DNA of 64,000 nt from Terasakiella magnetica (GCA_902729415.1 CACVCF010000556.1:62001-126000); one strand, 5' to 3'. Numbered from the stretch's first letter, positions 33,907-42,918 are shown. The notes: generated by a model from the letters alone, not told the origin. Made by a program: numbers and translations.

Positions 33907-34010
33907 TCGACGAGGCCGTAAGGCCGAAGGAGTTGCGGCCAAGGGCCGGCGCGCCACGTGGCGCGGGAGCCAAGGCGGACAGAGGTCCGCCGCCCGGCGC
34001 CTGAGGGACC
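33907..34010. repeat. Hairpin repeat (family of the 4475 array) between dsrK and dsrL
   Basis: An almost full-length inverse copy, from TCGACGAGGCC through AGTTGCGGCCAAGGGCCGGCG to CCTGAGGGACC. The internal stems read GCGCC-acgt-GGCGC and GCGGAC-agag-GTCCGC, each kept by compensatory changes relative to other copies. It occupies most of the gap between dsrK and dsrL. Confidence 0.87.
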
Positions 34011-34038
34011 AAACGAATAAAATTCAGGGAGAGCATCC

Positions 34039-35991
34039 ATGGCTGCCAAGACCTCTGCCAAGGCCACCACCGAAGGCACCAATTACCGCCGCTATAAGGA
34101 CGGCGATTCCTCTCCCCGCGTCTGGCAGGAGGAAATCTTCAAGGCCGGATGGTCCTACAAATGCCCGACCTATGTGCTGCGCACGCCGCCGTGTTCGGGG
34201 TCGTGCCCGTCGGGCCACGACATCCGCGGCTGGCTGGACATCGTGCGCGGCATCGAAAAGCCCCCGGCGGGATTGAGCTGGCAGGAATACGCCTTTCGCC
34301 GCATGACCGAGGCCAACCCCTTCCCCGCCGTGATGGGCCGCGTCTGCCCGGCGCCCTGCGAGCAGGGCTGCAACCGCAACATGGTCGAAGAGCATGTGGG
34401 CATCAATTCGGTCGAGCACTTCATCGGCGATTGGGCGGTGGAGAACAACATCGCCTTCCCCATGCCCGAAAGCGAAACCGGCAAGACGGTCGTCGTGATC
34501 GGCGGCGGCCCCGCCGGATTGTCGGCGGCCTATCATCTGCGCCGCAAGGGCCACAGCGTCACGCTGCTGGAGGAGAAGGCCGAGTTGGGCGGCTATGTCC
34601 GCTATGGCATTCCCGGCTACCGCACGCCGCGCCGTCACCTCGACGCCGAGATCAACCGCATCATCGCCCTGGGCATCACAGTCAAGACCAACTGCCGGGT
34701 GGGCCGCGACGTCAGCGTGGCCGAGCTGGAAGCCAAATTCGACGCCATATTCTGGGGCATCGGCACCCATTCCGGCCGAGGTTTGCCGGTTCCGGGCTGG
34801 AAGGACACCGCCAATTGCGTGTCAGGCGTCGCCTTCCTCAAGGCCTTCAACGAGGGCCGCTTGCAGCACGTGCCCGGCCGTATCATCGTGGTCGGCGGTG
34901 GCGATACCTCCATCGATGTCGCCTCGGTGGCGCGGCGCCTGGGCCATATCAAACAGGTGTCCGAGCAGGACCGCATCGACCATGTGATCCTGGGTCAGGT
35001 GGCCCACGACGTGGCGGCCAGCGCCCGGCGCGACGGCGCCGAGGTGACGTTGACCTCGCTGTTCCCGGTGGAAAAGATGTTCGCCGCCGAGCGCGAAATC
35101 GCCGACGCCCGGCGCGAGGGCGTCGATATCCGGGGCGGCATCATGCCGCTGGAGGTGATCAAGGGCGCCGATGGCCGCGCCACCGGTCTAAAGCTGTGCC
35201 AATGCACCATGGACGGCATGACCCCCATCCCCATCGCCGGGACCGAGTTCACCCTCGACGCCGATCTGATCGTCGCCGCCATCGGCCAGAAGGGTGATAT
35301 GGATGATCTGCCCGAGATCGACAACGGCAAGGGCTTCATCAACGCCGACAAGACCATGCGGGTGCCGGGAAGACCGAAGCATTTCGTCGGCGGCGACGTG
35401 GTGCGCCCACATCTGCTGACCACCGCCATCGGCCACGGAAGGGTTGCCGCCGCCAGCATCGAAGAATTCCTGGTCACCGGCGATGTCTCCAAGCGCCCCA
35501 AGGTGGATGTCCACCATTTCGACCTGCTGGGAAAACTGCGCGAAACCGGCCTGTCGCCGGAAGCCGCCGCCGGCCCGGCGCGAGGCACCGACCAAGCTAG
35601 GTTCGCCGTCCATAACTTCGAAAATCGCGGCCCTAACGAGGTCATCACCCACGAGGATCTGTTCCTCGGCCACTTCCTCCATACCCCTCGCCACCATCGC
35701 GGCGAAGTCCACATCGGCGCCGATCAGGTCATCGGCAATTTTGACGAACGTCTGCTGGCCCTGGACGACAAGAGTGTGGTGGCCGAGGCCAAGCGCTGCA
35801 TGTCCTGCGGTCTGTGCTTCGAATGCGACAATTGCGTGGTGTTCTGCCCCCAGGGCGCGGTCAGCCGCACCCCAAAGGCCCAGCGCACCACCGGCCGCTA
35901 TGTGGAGACCGATTACGCCAAGTGCATCGGCTGCCATATCTGCCGCGACGTCTGCCCCACCGGCTATATCCAGATGGGCCTCGGAGAATGA
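34039..35991 (+). CDS. dsrL: DsrL, iron-sulfur flavoprotein NAD(P)H:acceptor oxidoreductase
   Basis: A 650-residue GltD-like flavoprotein. An N-terminal Cys-rich domain (CSGSCPSGHDIRGWL, VCPAPCEQGCNRNMVE) precedes the FAD site (VIGGGPAGLSAAYHLRRKGH) and the NAD(P) site (IIVVGGGDTSIDVASVARRLG). The C-terminus has two [4Fe-4S] motifs (CMSCGLCFECDNCVVFCP and CIGCHICRDVCP). In sulfur oxidisers DsrL takes electrons from DsrAB during sulfide-level oxidation and reduces NAD(P)+. It ends with ATGA overlapping dsrJ. Confidence 0.95.
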   Translation: MAAKTSAKATTEGTNYRRYKDGDSSPRVWQEEIFKAGWSYKCPTYVLRTPPCSGSCPSGHDIRGWLDIVRGIEKPPAGLSWQEYAFRRMTEANPFPAVMGRVCPAPCEQGCNRNMVEEHVGINSVEHFIGDWAVENNIAFPMPESETGKTVVVIGGGPAGLSAAYHLRRKGHSVTLLEEKAELGGYVRYGIPGYRTPRRHLDAEINRIIALGITVKTNCRVGRDVSVAELEAKFDAIFWGIGTHSGRGLPVPGWKDTANCVSGVAFLKAFNEGRLQHVPGRIIVVGGGDTSIDVASVARRLGHIKQVSEQDRIDHVILGQVAHDVAASARRDGAEVTLTSLFPVEKMFAAEREIADARREGVDIRGGIMPLEVIKGADGRATGLKLCQCTMDGMTPIPIAGTEFTLDADLIVAAIGQKGDMDDLPEIDNGKGFINADKTMRVPGRPKHFVGGDVVRPHLLTTAIGHGRVAAASIEEFLVTGDVSKRPKVDVHHFDLLGKLRETGLSPEAAAGPARGTDQARFAVHNFENRGPNEVITHEDLFLGHFLHTPRHHRGEVHIGADQVIGNFDERLLALDDKSVVAEAKRCMSCGLCFECDNCVVFCPQGAVSRTPKAQRTTGRYVETDYAKCIGCHICRDVCPTGYIQMGLGE

Positions 35992-36353
35992 CCTTGCTTG
36001 CCCGCCTTCTGCTCGGGCTGATGTTGACTGTCACGGCGGCGGCGGCCTTCGCCGCCGATTTTCCGGCTCTGCCCAAGGCCAGGGGAGGAGATTGCGTTGC
36101 CGCCGCCCCGGTAATGCGGCGCGATCACGCCGACATGCTGAAGCATCAGCGTGACGACACACTGCGGCGCGGCATCCGAGGCGTCAAGGCATCACTGAAA
36201 GACTGCGTCGCCTGTCACTCCACCGATGGCGCCGACGCCAAACCGGTGCCCATCACCGCGCCGGGCCAATTCTGCCAAACCTGCCACGCCTATGTGGCGG
36301 CCAAACCCGATTGCTTCGAATGCCACGCCACCACAACGGGAGCGGCGCCATGA
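35988..36353 (+). CDS. dsrJ: DsrJ, periplasmic triheme cytochrome c
   Basis: A 121-residue exported protein with an N-terminal signal/anchor (LLARLLLGLMLTVTAAAAFAA) and three CxxCH heme sites at residues 73-77, 96-100 and 109-113. A further Cys at residue 36 is a candidate for the unusual His/Cys ligation reported for DsrJ. Starts and stops overlap with dsrL and dsrO (both ATGA), so translation is coupled. It is the periplasmic electron-transfer part of DsrMKJOP. Confidence 0.95.
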   Translation: MTLLARLLLGLMLTVTAAAAFAADFPALPKARGGDCVAAAPVMRRDHADMLKHQRDDTLRRGIRGVKASLKDCVACHSTDGADAKPVPITAPGQFCQTCHAYVAAKPDCFECHATTTGAAP

Positions 36354-37051
36354 CCGAGGTATCCCGCCGCCATCTGCTGCTCGCCTCGGGCGCGGTGCTG
36401 ATCACCAGGGCCGCCCAGGCCCGCGCGCCGGGCGAAGCGGCCAGCCCGTCCCAGCGCTGGGGCCTGCTGATCGACACCGCCAAATGCGACAGCGGCTGTA
36501 CCGCCTGCATCGACGGCTGCAAGGCCGAGATGGGGTTGACCGGCCATGACCGCCCCCTGACCGACGCCCAATACATCCGCAAGCTGACGGTCAAAGATCC
36601 GATGGACGGCAACACCCATTTCCTGCCGGTGATGTGCCAGCATTGCGCCAAGCCCGCTTGCGTCGATGTCTGCCCCACCGGCGCCTCCATGAAGCGGGCC
36701 GACGGCATTGTACTGGTGGACCGGCATATCTGCATCGGCTGCCGCTATTGTATGATGGCGTGCCCCTACAAGGCGCGCTCGTTCACCCACGAGGAACAAA
36801 GCGGCCAGAAGCCCCACTTGCCACGCGGCAAGGGCACGGTGGAGGGGTGCACGCTTTGCGTCCACCGCATCGATGCCGGCGGCCAGCCAGCCTGCGTCGA
36901 GGCCTGCGCCACCAAGGGCAAGGGCGCCATGCTGTTCGGCGATCTGAAAGATCCCGGCAGCACCATCGCCCGGCGGGTCGCGGCCGAGGCCACCACCCGG
37001 ATCCGCGCCGATCTCGGCCTGGGCCCGGCCGTGCGCTATCAGGGGATCTAA
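36350..37051 (+). CDS. dsrO: DsrO, periplasmic ferredoxin-like subunit
   Basis: A 233-residue four-cluster iron-sulfur protein. A twin-arginine signal is present (SRRHLLLASGAVLITRAAQARA), so it is exported to the periplasm. Four Cys groups are seen: CDSGCTACIDGC, CQHCAKPACVDVCP, CIGCRYCMMACP and CTLCVHR with CVEACA. It passes electrons between DsrJ and the membrane subunit DsrP, whose gene follows 3 bases later. The ATG at 36350 overlaps the dsrJ stop. Confidence 0.95.
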   Translation: MTEVSRRHLLLASGAVLITRAAQARAPGEAASPSQRWGLLIDTAKCDSGCTACIDGCKAEMGLTGHDRPLTDAQYIRKLTVKDPMDGNTHFLPVMCQHCAKPACVDVCPTGASMKRADGIVLVDRHICIGCRYCMMACPYKARSFTHEEQSGQKPHLPRGKGTVEGCTLCVHRIDAGGQPACVEACATKGKGAMLFGDLKDPGSTIARRVAAEATTRIRADLGLGPAVRYQGI

Positions 37052-37054
37052 GCG

Positions 37055-38257
37055 ATGATCAAGACGGTCTACAGCGAAGTAAAGCCCTATACCCGCGGCT
37101 GGCTGGCCCTGGTAGGGGGGTTGACCGCCGTGATCCTGGCCGCGCTTTTCGCCGTCCACACCATGGAGCATCAGGGCCACTGGGTCACCGGCATGACCAA
37201 TCAGGTGGTGTGGGGCATGCCCCATGTCTTCGCCGTGTTCCTGATCGTCGCCGCCTCGGGGGCCTTGAACGTGGCCTCCATGGGCTCGGTGTTCGGGCGC
37301 GAGGCCTATCAGCCCCTGGCGCGGCTGTCGGGCCTGGTGGCGATGGCCCTGCTGGCGGGAGGGCTGGCGGTGCTGGTACTCGACCTTGGACGCCCCGACC
37401 GCCTGGTGGTCGCCATGACCCACTTCAACTTCAAATCCATCTTCGCCTGGAATGTCATCCTCTATTCCGGCTTTTTCGCCGTCATCGGCATCTATATGTG
37501 GACCATGATGGATTGGACCGCCCGGCGCTTCTACAAGCCCGCCGCCCTGGCCGCCTTTTTGTGGCGCCTGATCCTGACCACCGGTACCGGCTGCATCTTC
37601 GGCTTTCTGGCCGCGCGCGAAGCCTATGGCGCCGCCATGATGGCGCCGCTGTTCATCGCCCATTCCTTCGCCATCGGCCTGGCCATGTTCGTCCTGGTGC
37701 TATTGGTGGCGTACAAGATGACGCGACGCCCGCTCAGCGATGAGCTTCTTGGCCGTCTGTTGCGCCTGCTGGGGCTGTTCGTGGCCGCCAACCTCTATTT
37801 CATGGCGGCCCTGCACCTGACCCAGCTCTATTTCGCCGGGCGCAGCGGGGTGGAAGCCTTCATCTTATGGGAAGGCGGCACCGTCACTTCCCTGTTCTGG
37901 TTGGGGCAGGTGGGCTTGGGCGGCATCATGCCGCTGATCATCGCCTTCGGCGGCTGCGGCCATGCCCCGCGCAAGCGCCTGACCATGGCCTCCATCCTGG
38001 TGGTCGCGGGTGGACTGGCCCAAATCCATGTCCTGATCATCGGCGGCCAAGCCTGGCCCTTGGACCTGTTTCCCGGCATGGAGGTCAGCTCCAGCTTTGC
38101 CGACGGTCGCATCCACGCCTATACCCCGACCTTGTTGGAAACCCTTCTTGGGCTTGGTGGTGTGGCGATTTCTCTCCTGATCACGGTAATCGGTGTCACC
38201 GCACTCAGAATATTGCCCACCGATCTTGCCCCCTCCACCCCTGATCGAATGGAATAG
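37055..38257 (+). CDS. dsrP: DsrP, NrfD-like quinone-interacting membrane subunit
   Basis: A 400-residue integral membrane protein of the NrfD/PsrC family with about ten helices, without heme motifs. It probably reacts with quinone on behalf of DsrO. Features are the N-terminal YTRGWLALVGGLTAVILAALF helix and the GHAPRKRLTMASILVVAGG segment. It is the last recognised gene of the dsr operon; dsrN, dsrR and dsrS do not follow directly. A gene of the unknown paralogous family begins 116 bases downstream on the same strand. Confidence 0.93.
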   Translation: MIKTVYSEVKPYTRGWLALVGGLTAVILAALFAVHTMEHQGHWVTGMTNQVVWGMPHVFAVFLIVAASGALNVASMGSVFGREAYQPLARLSGLVAMALLAGGLAVLVLDLGRPDRLVVAMTHFNFKSIFAWNVILYSGFFAVIGIYMWTMMDWTARRFYKPAALAAFLWRLILTTGTGCIFGFLAAREAYGAAMMAPLFIAHSFAIGLAMFVLVLLVAYKMTRRPLSDELLGRLLRLLGLFVAANLYFMAALHLTQLYFAGRSGVEAFILWEGGTVTSLFWLGQVGLGGIMPLIIAFGGCGHAPRKRLTMASILVVAGGLAQIHVLIIGGQAWPLDLFPGMEVSSSFADGRIHAYTPTLLETLLGLGGVAISLLITVIGVTALRILPTDLAPSTPDRME

Positions 38258-38373
38258 TTCCACACTAAAAGTATTACACTGAAGTATGGCTCGTTAACAT
38301 TTTGTTGATACCTATCGCAAGTTGATGCGAACGTGACTGTGGGAGAGTGGGTAGAGACTTCATCATCGGGGGG

Positions 38374-39612
38374 ATGATGACCGCAGAACGCGCCGTCTTG
38401 ACTGAACGTGGACAACAACAACAGCAACTGGCTGCTATTCGTGATGCGCTGAAAACGCACATTGCGACGATTTTGCATGCCCAGGTGCCGGAACTGTCTG
38501 ATCTTTCGCCCCATGCCGCCTACGACCACATTCTCAATTCGCCGGAAATGCTGCACCGATGCTTTCAGGTCTTTCGGGAAAAGCCCGACCTGTTCCGTAA
38601 GGTGGTGATGACCCCGGCCCATCGCCCGGTGACGTCGGGGGATGAACCGCTGCTGTGTGGCCGCACCCTGGATGAGGTGGTGGCGCTGGTGGTGCGGACC
38701 TCGGCCAAGCGCTATTTCCGCTCGACCCTCGGGGTAGGCACCCGACCGATCTATGCGCCGCTGGCACCGCCGTCGCTGTTGCAAAAAGCCGCCATCCAGA
38801 TCGGCCTGAAAAAGCCTCCCCGCCGCCGCATCCTGGGCACCGAGGACGGCCCCGGCGACAATCTCTACAGCGCCTTCCGCGCCAATCTGCTGTTCGAGTG
38901 GCAGGTGCCGCTGCTGCCCAATTACGCCACCTTGGAACCACGGGTGGTCTCGAAGCTGGGCTCGCGCATTCTGGACCTGCGTGACCCGAAGCAGATCGAT
39001 ATTCTCGCCGCCGACGGCCTGACACCCGAAGGCTTCCTGCCCCTGATGCTGGCCGACGCCACCCGCCTGTGCGATGTCCAGGGCGGTCTGTCGCCCGCCG
39101 CCCTGGCGGAGGCCTTTACCAAGCTGGGTCTGGAAGCCATGTTCCCGCTGTTCGACGAGACCGGCCTGAAACGGGCGGTCTCGCAGATATCGGTCATGGA
39201 CCCGACAGCGGTCCTGGCCCTGATCCCGGCGCTGGAACGGGATCTACGCGCCTTCACAGTCTTCATCTTTTCGGTTTTCAGCAAGTTGGAGCCCAAGGCC
39301 TTCAAGCAGGCCCTGGGGCCGCATTGTCCCCAATGGGCCGTGCAAAAGCTGGCCAAGCATATCCACACCTGCCGTCCCTGGCCGCGCTCGCTGCCCGGTA
39401 TGAAAACGGCGTCGGAAAAGGCCCTGGCCTTTGCCTTCGATACCTTGACCGGTCTACCCGCCAAGGACGTGGTGAGAAGTCCGGTGATCACCGCCCCCCA
39501 GGCTGCGCCTCCCAAGCCCTCACCGGCGACCAAGGTTGCCGCCACGGTGCCCAAACCGCCGCCACCCGCCCATTCCGGCCACAGCCGCGCCGCCCGGACG
39601 CCGGTCGGCTAG
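38374..39612 (+). CDS. Unrecognised protein, paralogue 3 of a three-member local family
   Basis: A 412-residue soluble protein sharing two blocks with the genes at 17049 and 18188. Block 1 (about 36-119) has VPELSDLSPHAAYDHIL, LHRCFQVF and LLCGRTLDEVVALVVRT followed by AKRYFRSTL. Block 2 (about 175-202) has EWQVPLLPNYATLEP and VVSKLGSRILDLRD. Block 3 of the other two is not conserved; the C-terminus instead ends in a Pro-rich tail with PPKPSPATK and PKPPPPAHSG. The start at 38374 (or 38377) follows GGGGGG. It lies right after dsrP and overlaps the convergent ABC permease gene by 4 bases. Confidence 0.7.
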   Translation: MMTAERAVLTERGQQQQQLAAIRDALKTHIATILHAQVPELSDLSPHAAYDHILNSPEMLHRCFQVFREKPDLFRKVVMTPAHRPVTSGDEPLLCGRTLDEVVALVVRTSAKRYFRSTLGVGTRPIYAPLAPPSLLQKAAIQIGLKKPPRRRILGTEDGPGDNLYSAFRANLLFEWQVPLLPNYATLEPRVVSKLGSRILDLRDPKQIDILAADGLTPEGFLPLMLADATRLCDVQGGLSPAALAEAFTKLGLEAMFPLFDETGLKRAVSQISVMDPTAVLALIPALERDLRAFTVFIFSVFSKLEPKAFKQALGPHCPQWAVQKLAKHIHTCRPWPRSLPGMKTASEKALAFAFDTLTGLPAKDVVRSPVITAPQAAPPKPSPATKVAATVPKPPPPAHSGHSRAARTPVG

Positions 39613-40397
39613 AGGGCAACGCCCTTTTCACGCTTTTCAACGCGGGCCATCGACAGCCCCAGGCACAGCACGGCCCAGGCGATGGTGACCGCCAGCGACA
39701 GCAGATAGGACGAATCCGCCAGCAGGGTTTGCGGCCCGGCATAGAACGGCGCCCGAATGATAATCAGCGCGTGACTGACCGGATTGGCCAGCATCACCAC
39801 CTTCATGGCAGCGGGCACGTTGCCCAGCGGGAACAGAGCACCCGACAGCATCCACAGCGGCATCAGGAACACCATCATGACGGCATGGAAGGCCGAGGTG
39901 GTCTTCATGCCCCAGGCCAGCAGAAAGCCCAGCGCCGAAAAGCCGATCCCGGTGAGCAGAAAGGCCGCCAACAGCATGACCAGGCTGCCGAACCCCAGAT
40001 GCAGCCCCAGGAACGGCGCCGCCAGGGTGAAGATCAAGGTCTGAACCATGGCGATGGCGGTGGCCCCCAACACCTTGCCCAGCACGATGGCCAGCCGCGA
40101 GACCGGCGCCACCAGCACGCCTTGAAGGAAACCGGCGTCACGGTCCTCAATGATGGTGATGGACGAGAAGATACTGGCGAACAGCATCATCATCAGCATG
40201 ACGCCGGGATAAAAGTATTCGAGATAGGTAACGTTCTCCATCCCGGCGGGACGGAACGATCCGGCGAATCCGGCGCCCAGGAACAGCCAGAACAGCAGCG
40301 GCTGCGCCACGGTGCCTATCACCCGCTGCTTCTGACGGATGAAGCGGGTGAACTCGCGGCGGGCCAGCGAATAGGCGACGCGGGACAGCGAACTCAT
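39609..40397 (-). CDS. ABC-2-type transporter permease
   Basis: A 262-residue membrane protein of the ABC-2 exporter family with six predicted helices. The family pattern is seen in FYPGVMLMMMLFASIFSSITIIEDRDAGFLQGVLVAPVSR and the late MLSGALFPLGNVPAAMK. It works with the ATPase encoded just upstream, whose stop overlaps this start by 4 bases. Substrates of such pairs include drugs, polysaccharides and lipids; no substrate can be named here. Confidence 0.87.
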   Translation of the reverse strand: MSSLSRVAYSLARREFTRFIRQKQRVIGTVAQPLLFWLFLGAGFAGSFRPAGMENVTYLEYFYPGVMLMMMLFASIFSSITIIEDRDAGFLQGVLVAPVSRLAIVLGKVLGATAIAMVQTLIFTLAAPFLGLHLGFGSLVMLLAAFLLTGIGFSALGFLLAWGMKTTSAFHAVMMVFLMPLWMLSGALFPLGNVPAAMKVVMLANPVSHALIIIRAPFYAGPQTLLADSSYLLSLAVTIAWAVLCLGLSMARVEKREKGVAL

Positions 40398-41368
40398 GTG
40401 CCGGTCCTTTTCAGGTCAAGCGTCAAGGCATGGTCGGGCACCGCCTTGCTGGTGACATGGACGAAAACGTCGTCCAGGCCCGGTTGCTTGATGGAAATGG
40501 TCAGAATGTCGGGGCGATAGCGGTTGAGGATGCGCTCCAGCAGCGGCAGGCTTTCGCCGTTCTCGGTCTCCTCCAACCGCACCTCATCGCCGATCACCCG
40601 CACGGCCAGCCCCATATCGGCGCGCAGGCGCCCGGCCAGACCTTCGGTGTCCTTGGCATGAATCACCACCATCTCGGTGCCGATCATAGCCTTAAGCGCC
40701 TGGGGAGTATCGAAGGCCAACAGCTTACCTTCGCGCATGATGGCAACGCGATCGACGTCATCGGCCTCGGAAAAGACGTGGCTGGTCATCAGCACGGTCA
40801 TGCCGCGCTGCTTTTGCAATTTATGGAGCGCGGCGAGGAAATTGCGCCGCGACACCGGATCGAGGCCGGTGGTGGGCTCGTCCAGCAGCAAGATGCGCGG
40901 ATTGGTCATCAGCACCTTGGCCAGTTCCACCTGCCGCGCCAGACCGCCGGACAGGGTCTCGACCTTCTGATCCAGGCGGTCGCCCAGATCGGTCCAGCCC
41001 ACGGCCTCGTCGCGGCTGGCGGTGAACGCCGCCCCCCGCAGACCATAGAGATCGGCATGGATGGCAAGGTTCTCCCCCACCGACAGATGCTTGTCCACCG
41101 CCGGGCTTTGAAACACTACCCCCATGATTTCGCGCACCTTGGCGGGCTGGGCGAACAGGTCGAAGCCCCCCACCCGCACGCTGCCCGAACTGGGCAAGGC
41201 CAAGCCACAGAGAATACGGAACAAGGTGGATTTGCCGCTGCCGTTCGGACCCGACAGGATGACAAACTCGCCGTCTTTGATATCCAGCGACAGAGCGGAT
41301 ATGGCTGCGCGGGCGGGAGTCTTGCGGCTGCCGGGGTAAATATGGGTCAGGGTATCGATGGTGATCAT
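40394..41368 (-). CDS. ABC transporter ATP-binding protein (exporter, DrrA/CcmA type)
   Basis: A 324-residue ATPase. Walker A is GPNGSGKST, the signature LSGGLARQVELAKVL, Walker B RILLLDEPTTGLDP and the switch His is in LMTSHVFSEADDVD. A C-terminal extension of about 100 residues (EMVVIHAKDTEGLAGRLRADMG onward) resembles the regulatory domain of DrrA/NodI-like ATPases. It forms a two-gene exporter with the permease. The gap up to 41523 contains no recognised gene. Confidence 0.9.
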   Translation of the reverse strand: MITIDTLTHIYPGSRKTPARAAISALSLDIKDGEFVILSGPNGSGKSTLFRILCGLALPSSGSVRVGGFDLFAQPAKVREIMGVVFQSPAVDKHLSVGENLAIHADLYGLRGAAFTASRDEAVGWTDLGDRLDQKVETLSGGLARQVELAKVLMTNPRILLLDEPTTGLDPVSRRNFLAALHKLQKQRGMTVLMTSHVFSEADDVDRVAIMREGKLLAFDTPQALKAMIGTEMVVIHAKDTEGLAGRLRADMGLAVRVIGDEVRLEETENGESLPLLERILNRYRPDILTISIKQPGLDDVFVHVTSKAVPDHALTLDLKRTGT

Positions 41369-41523
41369 CGGGCGCTCTTACCAGAGAAAACCTCCCAGGG
41401 AGGTTGCGGGACTCTTCCACAGCCAAGCTCAAGGGTAAAGCTCTTCACGCACTGCAGCACATTAAAATATGTCAAGAATGATGCCCAAAAAATACACACT
41501 CCGGCACGAGAGGCCTTCCGCGT

Positions 41524-42918
41524 TCATCCCCGCTTCACCTCGCGGATGAAGGCGGCAAAGCGCGGTGCCCAGGCATTGGCGCCAATACTGCGGAGATGGG
41601 CATAGGTGGCCAGGGTATTGCCGACCAGAATGCCATCCAGCTTTTCAGCGATCCCGGCACCGCGCACCACCTGATAGGCGAAGCGGGGATTGCCTTCGAT
41701 GGCTTCCAGGCGGGAATGGTGGAATTCGTGGGCGGGGATGATGCCGGGGCCATCCTCCAGCCGGGGCCAGGGAAAATCGGCGGTTTCACGCAGCCGGACA
41801 TAACCGCGCCCCTGGGGCCGGGGATACATCACCGCCTCGGCGGGGACGACGCCCACCATCTCACGCCGCTCGCCTTTCCAGACGATGGCACGGGCCAGAT
41901 ACATCAGGCCGCCGCATTCGGCGTAGATGGGTAAGCCCGCCTGACCCTTGGCGCGGATATCGGCCCGCAAGCCGGTATTGGCCTCGAGCGCCGCCATATG
42001 GGCCTCGGGAAAACCGCCGCCGATGAACAGGCCGTCGAGATCAGGCGGCAGACAGGGATCGCGCAGGGTGTCGAAGGCCACCAGTTCGGCCCCGGCCAGC
42101 CCCAGCGCCTCGATATCGTCAGGATAATAAAAGCCGAAGGCGGCATCGCGGGCGATGCCGATCCGCAAGGAGGGAGCGGGCAAGGGCGGTGGCGGCGCAG
42201 CGCAGGGCTCCAACGACGGAGCGGTGGCCGCCAGGGCCAGCAGGGAGTCGAGATCCACCTGCGTCCCCACCGCCCGGGCCAGCCGGGCGATGGCTTCGGC
42301 GGCCTGCTCGGCCTCGTTGGCGGGAACCAACCCCAGGTGGCGCTCCATGATCTCCATGTCGGGGCCGCGATGCACCGCGCCCAACACCGGAATGCGGGTG
42401 TAGTGGGCCACCACCTCGCGCAATTTCTTTTCGTGGCGGGGGCCGCTGACCTTGTTGAGGATGATGCCTGCGATGTTCAAGGTCGGTTCGAATGCCTGGT
42501 AGCCGATCAGCAGGGGGGCGATGCCGCGCGTCATTCCGGCGCAATCGACCACCAGCACCACCGGCGCCTCCAGCCACGCCGCCAGCATGGCCGAGGAATT
42601 GGAGCCTTCGAGATCGACACCGTCATAAAGGCCCTTATTGCCCTCGATCAGGCTGATATCGGCGCCGCAGGACAGGCGCTCGAAGGTCTCGCGGATCAGG
42701 CGCGGCGGTTGGGTGTGAAAATCGAGATTGCGGCACGACCGCCCGGTGGCGGCCGACAGCCACAGGGGGTCGATGTAATCCGGCCCCTTCTTGAACGGCT
42801 GCACCGCAAGACCGCGCGCGGTCAGCGCCGCCGCCAACCCCACCGTCACCGTGGTCTTGCCCGAAGATTTGTGGGCCGCCGAGATCAGCAGCCGGGGCGC
42901 GGGCCGGGCGAGGGTCAC
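41524..42918 (-). CDS. DsrN/CobB-like cobyrinate a,c-diamide synthase family amidotransferase
   Basis: A 464-residue two-domain enzyme. An N-terminal ATP-dependent synthetase domain has the P-loop-like AHKSSGKTT and KKGPDYIDPLW, and a C-terminal glutamine amidotransferase domain has the nucleophile Cys in YAECGGLMYL and the His in HEFHHS. CobB/CbiA amidates cobyrinate, while DsrN, its relative in dsr operons, is thought to amidate siroheme for DsrAB. Being 3.3 kb beyond dsrP supports the DsrN role, but a vitamin B12 role cannot be excluded. The GTG start at 42918 overlaps the upstream stop. Confidence 0.85.
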   Translation of the reverse strand: MTLARPAPRLLISAAHKSSGKTTVTVGLAAALTARGLAVQPFKKGPDYIDPLWLSAATGRSCRNLDFHTQPPRLIRETFERLSCGADISLIEGNKGLYDGVDLEGSNSSAMLAAWLEAPVVLVVDCAGMTRGIAPLLIGYQAFEPTLNIAGIILNKVSGPRHEKKLREVVAHYTRIPVLGAVHRGPDMEIMERHLGLVPANEAEQAAEAIARLARAVGTQVDLDSLLALAATAPSLEPCAAPPPPLPAPSLRIGIARDAAFGFYYPDDIEALGLAGAELVAFDTLRDPCLPPDLDGLFIGGGFPEAHMAALEANTGLRADIRAKGQAGLPIYAECGGLMYLARAIVWKGERREMVGVVPAEAVMYPRPQGRGYVRLRETADFPWPRLEDGPGIIPAHEFHHSRLEAIEGNPRFAYQVVRGAGIAEKLDGILVGNTLATYAHLRSIGANAWAPRFAAFIREVKRG

